Translations under genes and position numbers: made by a program
Source: Domibacillus sp. PGB-M46
Lineage (GTDB): Bacteria > Bacillota > Bacilli > Bacillales > Domibacillaceae
Assembly (NCBI RefSeq): GCF_022668875.1
Contig: NZ_JAKGCR010000014.1
Span: 37,771-101,770, forward strand
Direction of reading: 5' to 3'
Length of the DNA stretch: 64,000 nucleotides
In this document: positions 45,468 to 54,539 of the stretch, piece after piece
Layout: each line of letters opens with the position of its first letter
Numbering within the stretch: position 1 is the stretch's first letter
The notes under the pieces: model-generated
What the model was told of the DNA's origin: nothing
The model's database searches: none
What the model saw: the letters and a program-made list of their open reading frames with translations, nothing else

Positions 45468-45797
45468 GTGTTAGACGATCTGCTTCTTCACTTTTCATCA
45501 AATAGCGAACTCATGAAACTGGCTTCAATGGAAATTATTAAGTCGGTTTCTCTTGCCGGAAAAGAATCAAAAAGCGCTCATCAATTGCATCTGCAGCTGG
45601 CATCCATGATCGACAGTGCAAAACAAAACGGTAAACTGCATAGCCGTTGGGGAACGGATGTCTTCGCCACAACGATTGGCGGTGTCTATTTCCATATGGT
45701 TCTGTCATGGACACTGCTGGAAGTCCAATATACAGCCCTAAGCGAATCATTTAGAAAACAATTTGCTGTCGTGTGGGCAGGTATTAATCGTAACTAG
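45468..45797 (+). pseudogene. TetR-family regulator, C-terminal half only
   Basis: 109 residues (LDDLLLHFSSNSELMKLASMEIIKSVSLAG, then DSAKQNGKLHSRWGTDVFATTIGGVYFHMVLSWTL) match the ligand-binding half of TetR regulators. The DNA-binding HTH that should precede it is absent and the upstream sequence is frameshifted. It ends 16 bases before the monooxygenase, which it probably once regulated; that gene may now be constitutive. Confidence 0.7.
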
Positions 45798-45813
45798 GAG
45801 GTGGAGATAAGTT

Positions 45814-46950
45814 ATGTCACAGACAATCCTGATCATAGGTGGCGGAATTGCAGGTCTATGCTCAGCGATCACATTGCAGCAAATGGGGATGAAGGTAAAA
45901 GTATACGAAAGAAATACCGAGCCAGCTGTTGCTGGCGCGGGTATCATTATCGCCCCGAATGCTTTGCAGGCGCTGGAGCCATACCGCATTTCCGACGAGA
46001 TCATCCGTCAAGGTAATCCAAGTGATGGCTTCCATATATTATCGGATCAAGGCCGAACTCTCACTCAACTTTCAGTCCCTTCCGGCTTTGGAAGCTTACA
46101 TTCCATCCATCGTAAGGACCTGCATCATATTCTTTTATCTGCGCTCCCTCCCGACACTGTAGAATGGGGGAAACAATTTTTGCAGCTTGAGCAAAAGGAT
46201 AACCACGTGCGGGTTGCGTTCAGTGATGGCAGTCAAGCGGTGGGCGACTGGGTCGTCGCTGCGGATGGCATACACTCCAACATCCGCAAACAAATTTTTC
46301 AAAAAGACACATATCGCTATGCCGGCTATACCTGCTGGCGCGGTGTTGTTTCTGTTGACGGTCTTCCATGCTTATCTCATCGTTTTATCGAGACGTGGGG
46401 AACAAAGGGCCGTTTCGGCATCGTTCCGCTGCCAAAAAATAAAGTGTATTGGTATGCGCTTATCAATGCCCGACAAAGTGACCCCCGTGTTGCAAATTAT
46501 TCCACGAAGGACCTGCATCGCCTGTTCCAGAACTATCATGATCCCATACCAAGTCTGTTGTTGAAAACGACATCCCATGACATGATCCATCGTGATATCG
46601 TGGATATAGTACCGATGGAACGCTTCTACTTGGATCGAGTTGTTTTTATCGGCGATGCTGCTCATGCTATTACCCCTAATATGGGACAGGGAGCCTGCCA
46701 AGCGATGGAGGATGCGCGTATTTTGGCCGAATGCCTTCGCATACAGAGCAATTATCAAGGAGCATTCGCAGATTACGATGCCAAGCGCAGAGAGAGAATC
46801 AAACAAATATCAAATCAATCCTGGAAGATCGGAAAAATCGCACAATCAGAAAGCTTCCTATTCACTAGTGTCAGAAATCGACTAATGAAGCATGCCCCTA
46901 AAAGGATCTCTCACAACCAAGCCCAGCGCTTGTACAAGTTTCAGCTCTAG
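45814..46950 (+). CDS. FAD-dependent aromatic monooxygenase (salicylate hydroxylase/HpxO type)
   Basis: 378 residues. The FAD-binding GxGxxG is ILIIGGGIAGLCSAITLQQMG, the DG motif is VVAADGIHSNIRK, and the FAD/NADPH GD motif is VFIGDAAHAITPNMGQGACQAMEDA. This is a single-component group A flavoprotein hydroxylase; substrates in the family range from salicylate and urate to antibiotics such as tetracyclines. AGGAGGTGGAG upstream supports the start. It lies next to a broken TetR gene. Confidence 0.9.
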   Translation: MSQTILIIGGGIAGLCSAITLQQMGMKVKVYERNTEPAVAGAGIIIAPNALQALEPYRISDEIIRQGNPSDGFHILSDQGRTLTQLSVPSGFGSLHSIHRKDLHHILLSALPPDTVEWGKQFLQLEQKDNHVRVAFSDGSQAVGDWVVAADGIHSNIRKQIFQKDTYRYAGYTCWRGVVSVDGLPCLSHRFIETWGTKGRFGIVPLPKNKVYWYALINARQSDPRVANYSTKDLHRLFQNYHDPIPSLLLKTTSHDMIHRDIVDIVPMERFYLDRVVFIGDAAHAITPNMGQGACQAMEDARILAECLRIQSNYQGAFADYDAKRRERIKQISNQSWKIGKIAQSESFLFTSVRNRLMKHAPKRISHNQAQRLYKFQL

Positions 46951-47028
46951 GGCCGAAGCGTCAATACTATTTGGCCGCAACCGTGGAAATACTTTCTTCC
47001 AACGGTTCCGTCTGCCTCTTAGGACAAA

Positions 47029-47062
47029 AGCAACACGAATGACTACTACTTCGTGTTGCTCT
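47029..47062 (+). terminator. Terminator after the monooxygenase
   Basis: Perfect 11-bp stem AGCAACACGAA / TTCGTGTTGCT with a 10-base loop, 80 bases after the stop codon. Confidence 0.75.
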
Positions 47063-47207
47063 CTTCATAACAATCCGGTATAAACAAATATATATTTATA
47101 ATTAGGGGAAGTACCCTTAATATGGAATTAGGTAAACACTGAAAATACAAGTCTTTAAAATCCATGTTAGCGATAACATGTAATATTACTACAAATTTGG
47201 AGGGTAT

Positions 47208-47741
47208 ATGAAAGTTAGAAAAGGATTGAATTCAGACATTCGGGAGGTGCTCCAACTGGAGTATCGTCTCTATCCAAAGCAGTGGCATGTCCCTGAAGAA
47301 ATTATAAGGAAGGTTTTGGCCCGTAATGAGGAAGTGATTCGAGTCCTTGAAACGAACGGTGTTTTAAAAGGACATTACGCATTTTTACCTTTAGAGAAGG
47401 ACGTCTATGAAAAAGTTCTGCACGGTACATTGGATGAAAAAGAACTTGCTGATTATATAGTAGATTACAAAGAACCAAAAGACATATACTTGTATTGGAC
47501 AACTGTAATGGTCGATATTGAAGACACAAATCGTCGGCAATTCTCCAAATGCCTATTGAACGACATCCCCCTCTATTTAAAGAGTTTACAAGAAAGGGGA
47601 ATGAACATAGTGGAAATTGGCGGCATCTTTATTTCTGACAATGGCGTTCGTGTGGCCCAACGTTTTGGAATGGTACAGACCGGTACAATCTGCTATGCGG
47701 GTAAAAGCTATCCTGTTTATCGCACTGCTGCTATCCACTGA
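47208..47741 (+). CDS. GNAT-like N-acetyltransferase domain protein
   Basis: 177 residues, soluble. The beginning (MKVRKGLNSDIREVLQLEYRLYPKQWHVPEEI) and end (MNIVEIGGIFISDNGVRVAQRFGMVQTG) fit an atypical GNAT fold, the latter being the place where GNATs list NVxAxxLYxKxGF. The acetyl-CoA pyrophosphate loop RxxGxG is not evident, so function is uncertain. GGAGG precedes the ATG. The gene is intact and lies just upstream of the duplicated formamidase segment. Confidence 0.6.
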   Translation: MKVRKGLNSDIREVLQLEYRLYPKQWHVPEEIIRKVLARNEEVIRVLETNGVLKGHYAFLPLEKDVYEKVLHGTLDEKELADYIVDYKEPKDIYLYWTTVMVDIEDTNRRQFSKCLLNDIPLYLKSLQERGMNIVEIGGIFISDNGVRVAQRFGMVQTGTICYAGKSYPVYRTAAIH

Positions 47742-47806
47742 TGGATCAGCAGTTCACTCAATGAATAGAACAGCTATTGATGAGGCTTCAGCCGTGGGAG
47801 TGTCAA

Positions 47807-48221
47807 CAATCAAGCAAATGCTTTTTATAATTTAATGTACACTTCCTCCGTTTGTTTAAGCGGCAGCGATGGAACGTTTGACTCGATGGGCGAAGGATCT
47901 ATTATTAATTTTGATGGTGTGCCACTCGTAAAAGGTGGAGGCCGGCCGGATGAAATCATTACAGGAGAAGTAAGGCCAGCACTTGTACGAGAAGCGCGCA
48001 AAATATGGGCTGTAGAAAATAATATTTATCAGCTTGGCCATCGAGGTTACGTGGCAGTAAAAGGTGGAGCTTCTGATTGCCCATATACCTATATGAAGGA
48101 TCTTGTTAAAGGCCAGTATGCTTTGCCATGGGAAGAAGAAGTCGTCCACAAAGATGGTTCTGCTTTCGGCTTTCCTCCTCCAACCCGTTCTTTTGAAAAT
48201 AAAGCGTTAGTAAAGAAATAA
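47807..48221 (+). pseudogene. Formamidase C-terminal fragment
   Basis: From codon 209 of the formamidase (MYTSSVCLSGSDGTFDSMGEG) to the normal stop codon the protein is almost identical to amiF. Most changes are silent or mild. The triad residues E60, K129 and C162 are missing, so it cannot be an enzyme. It is a relic of partial duplication. Confidence 0.9.
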
Positions 48222-48412
48222 CTTGTTCTCTGTTTTACTTAAACAGCCGCGGCTTATTTACCGGGGCTGTTTTTTATTTTGTGAATCCTCCACTTTGCCA
48301 TCAATCCTTTTTATAAAATCGATCTTCTTATCTCCTTATCTCGCTAGAATTTAATCATACAAGGGGAGTTAACAATAAAAATACAACAACTATGTTCATA
48401 AAAGAAGAAGAT
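47807..48412 (+). repeat. Duplicated segment, copy 2
   Basis: Second copy of 43582-44190, offset 4225. It begins abruptly after the GNAT gene and includes the formamidase tail, its terminator (48241-48275) and flanking sequence up to the TATGTTCATAAAAGAA region. Confidence 0.85.
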
Positions 48413-48760
48413 CACACTTCTGTGGGAACAGCAATTCATTACAAAGACACCGCCTGAATTTTATTCAGGTAGTATTTATCTATATAAGAGGAGTTCCTAT
48501 TACAACACCCTGTTTTTTCATTATAAATTTTCCAAAAGTCCAGTCCTCCCTAATGGATTACAATTCTAAAATAAAAAGAACAGCTTGTAGACAATGCCTT
48601 CATTTTGAAGGCGCAGACTCTAGACAAATTGGTAGCATAATTCACTTTTATTTACCTTTTCATTCCAAGAGCTTACAGACGAAAATTGATGCCCCTAGTA
48701 TGTGATAAATTATCTTCCATGTTTACCTACCCAGTTTACACTTGATTACGGGCTAAACTT
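48276..48760. other. Intergenic stretch, no gene supported
   Basis: Contains the end of the duplicated segment and a small inverted repeat CCTGAATTTTATTCAGG near 48452-48468. A 50-codon plus-strand frame at 48553 (MDYNSKIKRTACRQCLHFEG) has no ribosome binding site and is not called. Confidence 0.5.
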
Positions 48761-48780
48761 AAAAAGCCAAGGCTTTTTTA
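48761..48780 (-). terminator. Terminator of the sucrose hydrolase/permease operon
   Basis: AAAAAGCC AA GGCTTTTTT, 65 bases after the GH32 stop codon on the minus strand. Confidence 0.7.
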
Positions 48781-48843
48781 AAGCACTTGGCCAAATGCAG
48801 TATCCGTACTTTGCTCTATGAAAGTAAGCGTAAGTATGCTGCC

Positions 48844-50331
48844 TTACTTACTCTCTTTCCAGATGTCTTTTAATTTCCAGACATTTAAATCCCCAATATG
48901 AACGGTTCCATTTTTAGCATAAAACTGGAGGCCTAAACTTGATGTATGCGGGTAAATTCGGCTAGTTAGTACATTAAGTCCATCATTAGCAAATACTTCG
49001 ACAGATGAACGATCCAGATAAATGTGCAGTGACAACGTCCCCTCTTTTAGTTCTACCTTACTTTTTCGAACCCCGCTTACTCCCTTACCGGCCTTTTCAC
49101 GATCAATAAATAATTTGAAGGATGGAACATCAAAGCCTACAACTGTTTCCTCTGTTCCATCGTGATTACATCTAAGTTTTATCCCAAACTCATCTGCTGT
49201 CACATCTTTTAACAAAAAATCTACCTTGATTTCAAGCAGCTCTTCTTTTATTCCCGTATCAATGCTTTCGTTATCAATTTTATCAATAAACAGTTCAATG
49301 GATTTTTCGCGAAGTTTTTCTAATTCTGAAACAGGGTTCATGGCTATTTTCCCATCAGACGTTAAAGAAAGTTCACGAGGGAGTGTTAGAGCACCGGCCC
49401 ACCCATGCTCTTTTGTCGGCATTGGAGATTCCCACATATCCATCCAGCCGATAGCAATACGTCGTCCGTGATCGTCAATTAACGTTTGAACAGCATAAAA
49501 ATCATGTCCATAATCTAACTCTTGAAACTCACCATATGAAAATTCGAGTGTATCATAATTAAAATCTCCCACAATATAACCTGTTTGGAAGAGATTTTGA
49601 TATTTCTCGCCTTCCGCTTCTATTCCCTGCGGTGAAAATAACAATACATGTTTCACGCCAATTTCAAAGAAATCGGGGCACTCCCACATGTAGCCTTTTG
49701 TCCCATCACTTTCAGCCAAAACACCAAGATACTCCCACTGTCTCAAATCTTTTGATTTATACAGAATAACTTTTCCAATATCCTCTTTTCGAGTGCCTAC
49801 AATCATATACCAGTGATCTTTGTGTTTCCATACTTTTGGATCCCGAAAATGTCCGGATCCTTCTTCTGGATGTTTTGAAATAACCGGATTTGCGGCTTCT
49901 TTTATAAAATGAATTCCATCAGTGCTTGTCGCAATGCATTGTGATTGATCGAGTATATCTTTTTCACGGTCAACAAATATATTTCCTGTATAAATTAATG
50001 TCAGTATTCCATTATCATCAACCGCGCTGCCCGAAAAACAACCATCTTTCTCATATGCTTCGGTTGGGGCAAGAGCGATCGGTAAGTGTTCCCAATGAAC
50101 TAAATCTTTGCTTTTTACATGTCCCCAATGCATCGGCCCCCAATTTTCACTATACGGATGATGCTGATAAAATACATGGTACTCCCCTTTAAACTGGATT
50201 AAACCGTTCGGATCATTGATCCAGCCAGCAGGCGCCATAATGTGGTACCCTAATCGATAACAGCCCTTCACTTTTTCCTTGGCATTTCTAAGTGCCTCTT
50301 CTGCTTGTTGAAGTTTGTTTACTTTTAACAT
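48844..50331 (-). CDS. Sucrose-6-phosphate hydrolase / fructosidase, GH32
   Basis: 495 residues, no signal peptide: cytoplasmic. Beta-propeller motifs are WINDPNG (37-43, nucleophile D40), FRDPKVW (transition-state Asp) and WECPDFF (acid/base Glu), followed by a C-terminal beta sandwich ending in the usual LDRSSVEVFANDG. It hydrolyses terminal beta-fructosyl bonds of sucrose, sucrose-6-phosphate or short fructans. As the partner transporter is a proton symporter and not a PTS, unphosphorylated sucrose or oligosaccharide is the more likely substrate. It lies 12 bases after the permease stop. Confidence 0.92.
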   Translation of the reverse strand: MLKVNKLQQAEEALRNAKEKVKGCYRLGYHIMAPAGWINDPNGLIQFKGEYHVFYQHHPYSENWGPMHWGHVKSKDLVHWEHLPIALAPTEAYEKDGCFSGSAVDDNGILTLIYTGNIFVDREKDILDQSQCIATSTDGIHFIKEAANPVISKHPEEGSGHFRDPKVWKHKDHWYMIVGTRKEDIGKVILYKSKDLRQWEYLGVLAESDGTKGYMWECPDFFEIGVKHVLLFSPQGIEAEGEKYQNLFQTGYIVGDFNYDTLEFSYGEFQELDYGHDFYAVQTLIDDHGRRIAIGWMDMWESPMPTKEHGWAGALTLPRELSLTSDGKIAMNPVSELEKLREKSIELFIDKIDNESIDTGIKEELLEIKVDFLLKDVTADEFGIKLRCNHDGTEETVVGFDVPSFKLFIDREKAGKGVSGVRKSKVELKEGTLSLHIYLDRSSVEVFANDGLNVLTSRIYPHTSSLGLQFYAKNGTVHIGDLNVWKLKDIWKESK

Positions 50332-50343
50332 ACTCTCATCTCC

Positions 50344-51585
50344 TTATATAGCTTGTTGTGATTTTACTATATTCGCATGTAAGCCTTTGCTTTTTTTAGT
50401 ACTTAATAAAGTAAAGATTGAAACGACTGTGAAAACTAAAACCAATCCTCCCATTACGAGGTACGAATAACGGAAGCCGATACTATCGTACATTACCCCT
50501 GCAATTGGCGAAAGAATGGATTCACCAATCTGTTTAGCGAATTGGAAGCCTACCAGATACAGCACGGAAGATAGGCGTGTATCAAAGTTTAGTGCCAGGT
50601 ATTTAAAAATAGCAATTAGCATGATAGGTAATTCTAACGCGTGGATTAATTTCATGGCTGAAATGCCAATCGGTTCTACAGCCAATCCAGAACCAATAAT
50701 TCTCAAGGCCATTAAAAAACCTGCCAAAATCAAACTGTTTTTGGCGCCAAGCTTATTTACAATAAATGGTGCAAAGAACATGAAACCAGCTTCTAGAAAT
50801 ACTTGGAATGAATTCAAATATCCAAATACTTGATTACCCAAGGCTTCAGTTGGGAATAGCGATGAGTAATAAAGCGGGAATTGTTGGTCGTATACTCCGT
50901 AGATACATGCTACGCCAATAACATACAACATTAAGAACCAGAAATCTTTTAAGAGAAAAAGCTGACCAACATCCTTGAATGTAACCGAATCGGCTTTCTC
51001 TAGTTCTTGGTTTGTTATTTCTACTTTTACAGACATAATAATGGCCACTAATACAACTGCCGAAACAGATGCAACCCAAAAGTTGATATTCGGATTTATA
51101 TTAAATAATTGTCCCGCAAAAAAGGTAGCTGCTGCCCATCCTAACGAGCCCCACATTCTTGATTTTCCATATTCAAAGCCATACTTACGACCAATTTTTT
51201 CAACATACGATTCGATTGCACCAATTCCAGCTAAAAAGGCAGTTCCTAAATAGAGGCCTCCGACTATTGCGCCCAATATCACGTTGTATTGTAACAGCGG
51301 TCCATAAACATAGATATAAAAAGGGCCGACAAATACTAGCAAAATACTGATAAAAAATAATATATTCTTCCTTAAGCCTATTTTGTCAGAGATATAACCA
51401 TATAAAGGCTGCATACACAGAGCAAAGATAGCGTTTACAGAAAAGATTATGCCAGTGGCTGATCCACTTAAATTTAATTCTTGTCCTAACCAAATGGAAA
51501 ACAAAGAATAGCTAGATGACCAAGTAAAAAAGAAAAAGAAAAAGTACGCACTTAGCTTCCAATACAAACTTTTTGAATCTTTCAT
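50344..51585 (-). CDS. MFS oligosaccharide:proton symporter (sucrose permease, LacY/CscB type)
   Basis: 413 residues from the ATG at 51583-51585 (MKDSKSLYWKLSAYFFFFFF), which has AAAGGAG at the right distance; a longer frame to 51705 has none. Twelve membrane helices and YGYISDKIGLRKNI between helices 2 and 3 fit the oligosaccharide:H+ symporter family. Operon with GH32 suggests sucrose or fructo-oligosaccharide import. Expression probably depends on the conserved promoter block at 51757-51815. Confidence 0.88.
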   Translation of the reverse strand: MKDSKSLYWKLSAYFFFFFFTWSSSYSLFSIWLGQELNLSGSATGIIFSVNAIFALCMQPLYGYISDKIGLRKNILFFISILLVFVGPFYIYVYGPLLQYNVILGAIVGGLYLGTAFLAGIGAIESYVEKIGRKYGFEYGKSRMWGSLGWAAATFFAGQLFNINPNINFWVASVSAVVLVAIIMSVKVEITNQELEKADSVTFKDVGQLFLLKDFWFLMLYVIGVACIYGVYDQQFPLYYSSLFPTEALGNQVFGYLNSFQVFLEAGFMFFAPFIVNKLGAKNSLILAGFLMALRIIGSGLAVEPIGISAMKLIHALELPIMLIAIFKYLALNFDTRLSSVLYLVGFQFAKQIGESILSPIAGVMYDSIGFRYSYLVMGGLVLVFTVVSIFTLLSTKKSKGLHANIVKSQQAI

Positions 51586-51756
51586 TTTAATAACTCCTTT
51601 AACTAAAGATATAAAATGCTTTGTTGTAATTGTGCTTACAATATACTTTTGAAAGATTACAGGTTCCAATGCAACAGAGCAATATAGACTTAGAAATGAT
51701 CTCAACCGGTTGGAATGCCAATGCTCAATGTATTTATTAATCCTGCTACATCTTTA

Positions 51757-51815
51757 TTGTAAGCGTTTTGAAACGCTTTCAAAACGAGGTATTCCTATTA
51801 TTTATGTTTAAATTT
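51757..51815 (-). promoter_or_regulatory. Promoter block with cre-like site, shared with the ABC operon
   Basis: TTGTAAGCGTTTTGAA (51757-51772) is cre with one mismatch and overlaps an inverted repeat GTTTTGAAA / TTTCAAAAC (51765-51785). The following bases to 51815 match the block upstream of the binding protein gene at 56836-56884. A shared activator, presumably the response regulator at 56932-58077, plus CcpA, would act here. Confidence 0.6.
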
Positions 51816-51901
51816 TAATAATAAGGCTTTCAAAATTCCTTTCTCATTTCAGCTGGATCCTTGTGCAACACGGGGACTCGGTGAGGAGTAAAAATATATA
51901 A

Positions 51902-51933
51902 AAAAGAGCAGAAATTATTTTTCTGCTCTTTGT
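51902..51933 (-). terminator. Terminator of the fructokinase transcription unit
   Basis: Stem AAGAGCAGAAA / TTTCTGCTCTT with runs of A and T at both sides, 30 bases after the kinase stop codon. Confidence 0.85.
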
Positions 51934-51963
51934 TTAAATATAGCTTTCTAGTCCATAGACTAA

Positions 51964-52959
51964 TTATAAAGTGGAGGGGGAGTTATGTTGAGATTCAATA
52001 AACTCTAATACCTTTTGTTTCGAAGGCATTGATTGAACAGCTCCCTTAACTGATGCTGTTAAAGCGCCGCTGGCATTTGCAAAAGTTAGTAGCTGCTTAT
52101 AATTTTCTTTTAATTTTTTGGATAGGTTATCATTAGAAACTTCTAATAATGCCAGCTCTGCTAAAAATCCACCCATAAAGGCATCTCCAGCGCCTGTTGT
52201 ATCTACTGCATTTACGGTAAATCCTTTACTTTCAAATTCTTCGCCACTTTTTAAATACAAGATGGCTCCTTGCTTTCCTTTCGTATAGAGAACCGCCTTG
52301 ACAGACCCGATGAAAAGAGATTGAATAGCCGCTTTCTCTTCTTCAATTGCTGTAATAAAAGAAAGTTCTTCATCAGATACTTTTACAAGGTCTGCTAAAG
52401 GCAAAAACTCCTGGATTGTTTTCTGACAGCTTTCAGCATCTGGCCAAAGAGCTAAGCGTACATTCGGGTCAAAACTAATAATACCTTTTCTGTTTCTCAC
52501 AATCTCAATAACTTTTTGATGGGTTTTTTTCATAGAATCTCGCATTAAATTAACGGATCCAAAATGTAACATATCGCCTTCGCGGAACCACTCTTCCTTT
52601 ATTTCCTCAGAAGAAAGCAATAAATCCGCAGCATTTTGTCGATAAAAGGAAAAACTTCTTTCTCCATCTTGATCAATTGATACAAATGCCAGGCCTGTTT
52701 CCCCTTGAGTTGAGCGATAAAGATAAGAAGTGTCAACCCCATGGGATACAAGGACCTCAAACAAATAGTCACCAAAATGATCACCCGCTAGTTTGGTTAA
52801 CATCACTGAATGACCACCATATTTGGAAACAGCGACAGCGACGTTCATCGGTGCGCCGCCAGCCATACGTTCGAAACCTGTTACTTCTTTTAAAGAAGTG
52901 TTTTTCTGGATAGGAATAAAATCAATTAATGCTTCTCCAATACAAAATACATTATTCAC
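51964..52959 (-). CDS. PfkB-family fructokinase
   Basis: 331 residues from a GTG at 52957-52959 with GGAG 9 bases upstream. The longer frame to 53016 would run through a hairpin, so I prefer the internal start. Motifs: GGAPMNVAVAVSKYGG and the ATP/catalytic signature DTTGAGDAFMGGF with the base Asp. It phosphorylates fructose released by the GH32 enzyme to fructose-6-phosphate. It is the last gene after the ABC permeases and DUF624. Confidence 0.9.
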   Translation of the reverse strand: MNNVFCIGEALIDFIPIQKNTSLKEVTGFERMAGGAPMNVAVAVSKYGGHSVMLTKLAGDHFGDYLFEVLVSHGVDTSYLYRSTQGETGLAFVSIDQDGERSFSFYRQNAADLLLSSEEIKEEWFREGDMLHFGSVNLMRDSMKKTHQKVIEIVRNRKGIISFDPNVRLALWPDAESCQKTIQEFLPLADLVKVSDEELSFITAIEEEKAAIQSLFIGSVKAVLYTKGKQGAILYLKSGEEFESKGFTVNAVDTTGAGDAFMGGFLAELALLEVSNDNLSKKLKENYKQLLTFANASGALTASVKGAVQSMPSKQKVLEFIESQHNSPSTL

Positions 52960-52975
52960 ATTTTTCACTCCAAAC

Positions 52976-53003
52976 AAGGAACAAGCTTTGACGCTTGTTC
53001 CTT
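52976..53003 (-). promoter_or_regulatory. Hairpin directly upstream of the fructokinase ribosome binding site
   Basis: Perfect 11-bp stem AAGGAACAAGC / GCTTGTTCCTT with a 6-base loop, 54 bases after the DUF624 stop codon and 17 bases before the GTG start. It could be a weak terminator, an mRNA stabiliser or a translational control element. Confidence 0.55.
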
Positions 53004-53056
53004 CTTTTATTCGCATTTTACATCTGTAGTGCTTTTACAATCTCTAGGGGAAGAAG

Positions 53057-53683
53057 TTAATCATGCTTAAGCCGCAGTGCTTCACGTCTCTCCAGCTGTT
53101 CAAAAGAGCGTAAAGAAAAACGAACTGTGGCATAAGAAATTAAAACAAAGCTAAACAGCATTAATACTGGTGAAAGCCAGAACAATAGGCCGGCTGCAAC
53201 CCAAAATAATAAGATTCCACAAGCAGTCTGAAAATCTAAAAAAGCTATAATAAATGAGGTCTTCAGTAAATCTAGTCCCGTTTTTTTATAATGGATCATA
53301 CATGGAAATAAAGCCGTACTAACCAGCAGCCAGATTAAACAAATCGTTCCTACAAAAGAAACCAGAACTATATTCCATCCCGATGGCAAGTGAAATACAA
53401 AGAATAAATCAGCAGCGAGTATAACACCAACTACTAGCCAGCTGTTCCCGATGAGAAATCCTTGCTTGAAATGAAGCTGGAAAAATCGAAAGAAACCGCG
53501 GACCACACTGTCATCTCCAGTTGCCTGCCACTCTCTTAAAACAGCCAGTACAGCAGCCGTACTGGGGCCAATTGTGATAAGAGGCAGGCAGCCGATTAAC
53601 CATAATACATTTAAGATGAGAACATTAGCCACCGGCTTCATCAATCCCGCTGTTTTTCCGCTCCAACCGTTCATTTTGTTCAT
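53057..53683 (-). CDS. DUF624 (YesL-like) membrane protein
   Basis: 208 residues with about five membrane helices. NVLWLIGCLPLITIGPSTAAVLAVLREW is the DUF624 signature. Members such as YesL and YteU occur next to CUT1 sugar importers and YesMN-type regulators in bacilli; their role is unknown, perhaps in transporter assembly. Its ATG overlaps the end of the upstream permease by 4 bases (ATGA). Confidence 0.88.
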   Translation of the reverse strand: MNKMNGWSGKTAGLMKPVANVLILNVLWLIGCLPLITIGPSTAAVLAVLREWQATGDDSVVRGFFRFFQLHFKQGFLIGNSWLVVGVILAADLFFVFHLPSGWNIVLVSFVGTICLIWLLVSTALFPCMIHYKKTGLDLLKTSFIIAFLDFQTACGILLFWVAAGLLFWLSPVLMLFSFVLISYATVRFSLRSFEQLERREALRLKHD

Positions 53684-54525
53684 CCTTTCACGCCGCTTGA
53701 TGTAATCCCTTGAACATAATATCTTTGGAAAAATAAGAAGATTAAAATCACTGGAATCGTGGTTAAAGACAGGGCAGCCATAATTTGACCGTATTCGATA
53801 TTATTATCAGTAAACAAATACTGAACACCAACTTGAACAGTACGAATCGATTCATCTGTTGCCACAATGAGCGGCCACATAAAGTCGCTCCAATGAGTAA
53901 CAAATGTTAAAATAGCGGCTGTCGCAAAAACAGGCTTAGAATTCGGGACAACCACTCTCCAAAAGGTTTGCCAAGGAGTGGCCCCGTCCAGCATCGCCGC
54001 TTCTTCCAGCTCTTTCGGTATTCCCATAAAAAACTGGCGGAATAAAAAGATGTTAAATGCCGAGGCAATAAACGGCACAATAAGCGCCGGATATTCATTG
54101 ATCCAGCCGAAATTATTCACCACAATATACAAAGGAATCAACATACTCTCAAATGGCACTACATATAAAGCGATAATTAATACTAAAATTAAATCACTGC
54201 CTGGGAATTTAAGTTTTACTAAAGCATAGGCACAAAGTGAATTGACAATGAGACCGAAAATGACAATCATACTGACGGAGAATAAGCTATTCCACATATA
54301 ATGAAAGAAATGGATCCGGTCTGAAAATAAAATCTGTGCATAGTTACTAAAGGTAATCTCTTTTGGCAAAAAAGCTGCAAGCCCCATATCTTTAAAAATC
54401 ATAGTCTCTGGCTTTAGTGAAGCAATAATCATCCAGAGAAGCGGTGCAATAAATAGAAAGCCGAGTAAAAGGATTGCCATTGTAGTGATGACTTTTCCTG
54501 CTTTCTTTTTTGTTTGATGGCGCAT
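53680..54525 (-). CDS. Sugar ABC transporter permease, MalG/MsmG type
   Basis: 281 residues, six membrane helices, EAA loop LEEAAMLDGATPWQTFWRVVVPNS. It forms a CUT1 importer with the permease at 54540-55457 and the binding protein at 55508-56788. The locus has no ATPase gene, so a shared MsmX-type ATPase is expected. Substrate is inferred to be a fructoside because of the GH32 and fructokinase genes. Confidence 0.92.
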   Translation of the reverse strand: MRHQTKKKAGKVITTMAILLLGFLFIAPLLWMIIASLKPETMIFKDMGLAAFLPKEITFSNYAQILFSDRIHFFHYMWNSLFSVSMIVIFGLIVNSLCAYALVKLKFPGSDLILVLIIALYVVPFESMLIPLYIVVNNFGWINEYPALIVPFIASAFNIFLFRQFFMGIPKELEEAAMLDGATPWQTFWRVVVPNSKPVFATAAILTFVTHWSDFMWPLIVATDESIRTVQVGVQYLFTDNNIEYGQIMAALSLTTIPVILIFLFFQRYYVQGITSSGVKG

Positions 54526-54539
54526 AATTCTTTCCCTCC

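Noticed and set aside
48553..48705. Small plus-strand frame starting MDYNSKIKRT
   Set aside because: No ribosome binding site, no terminator and no family; not supported as a gene.
53057..53683. DUF624 gene as an ABC permease
   Set aside because: It lacks the EAA coupling loop and matches YesL-type proteins.
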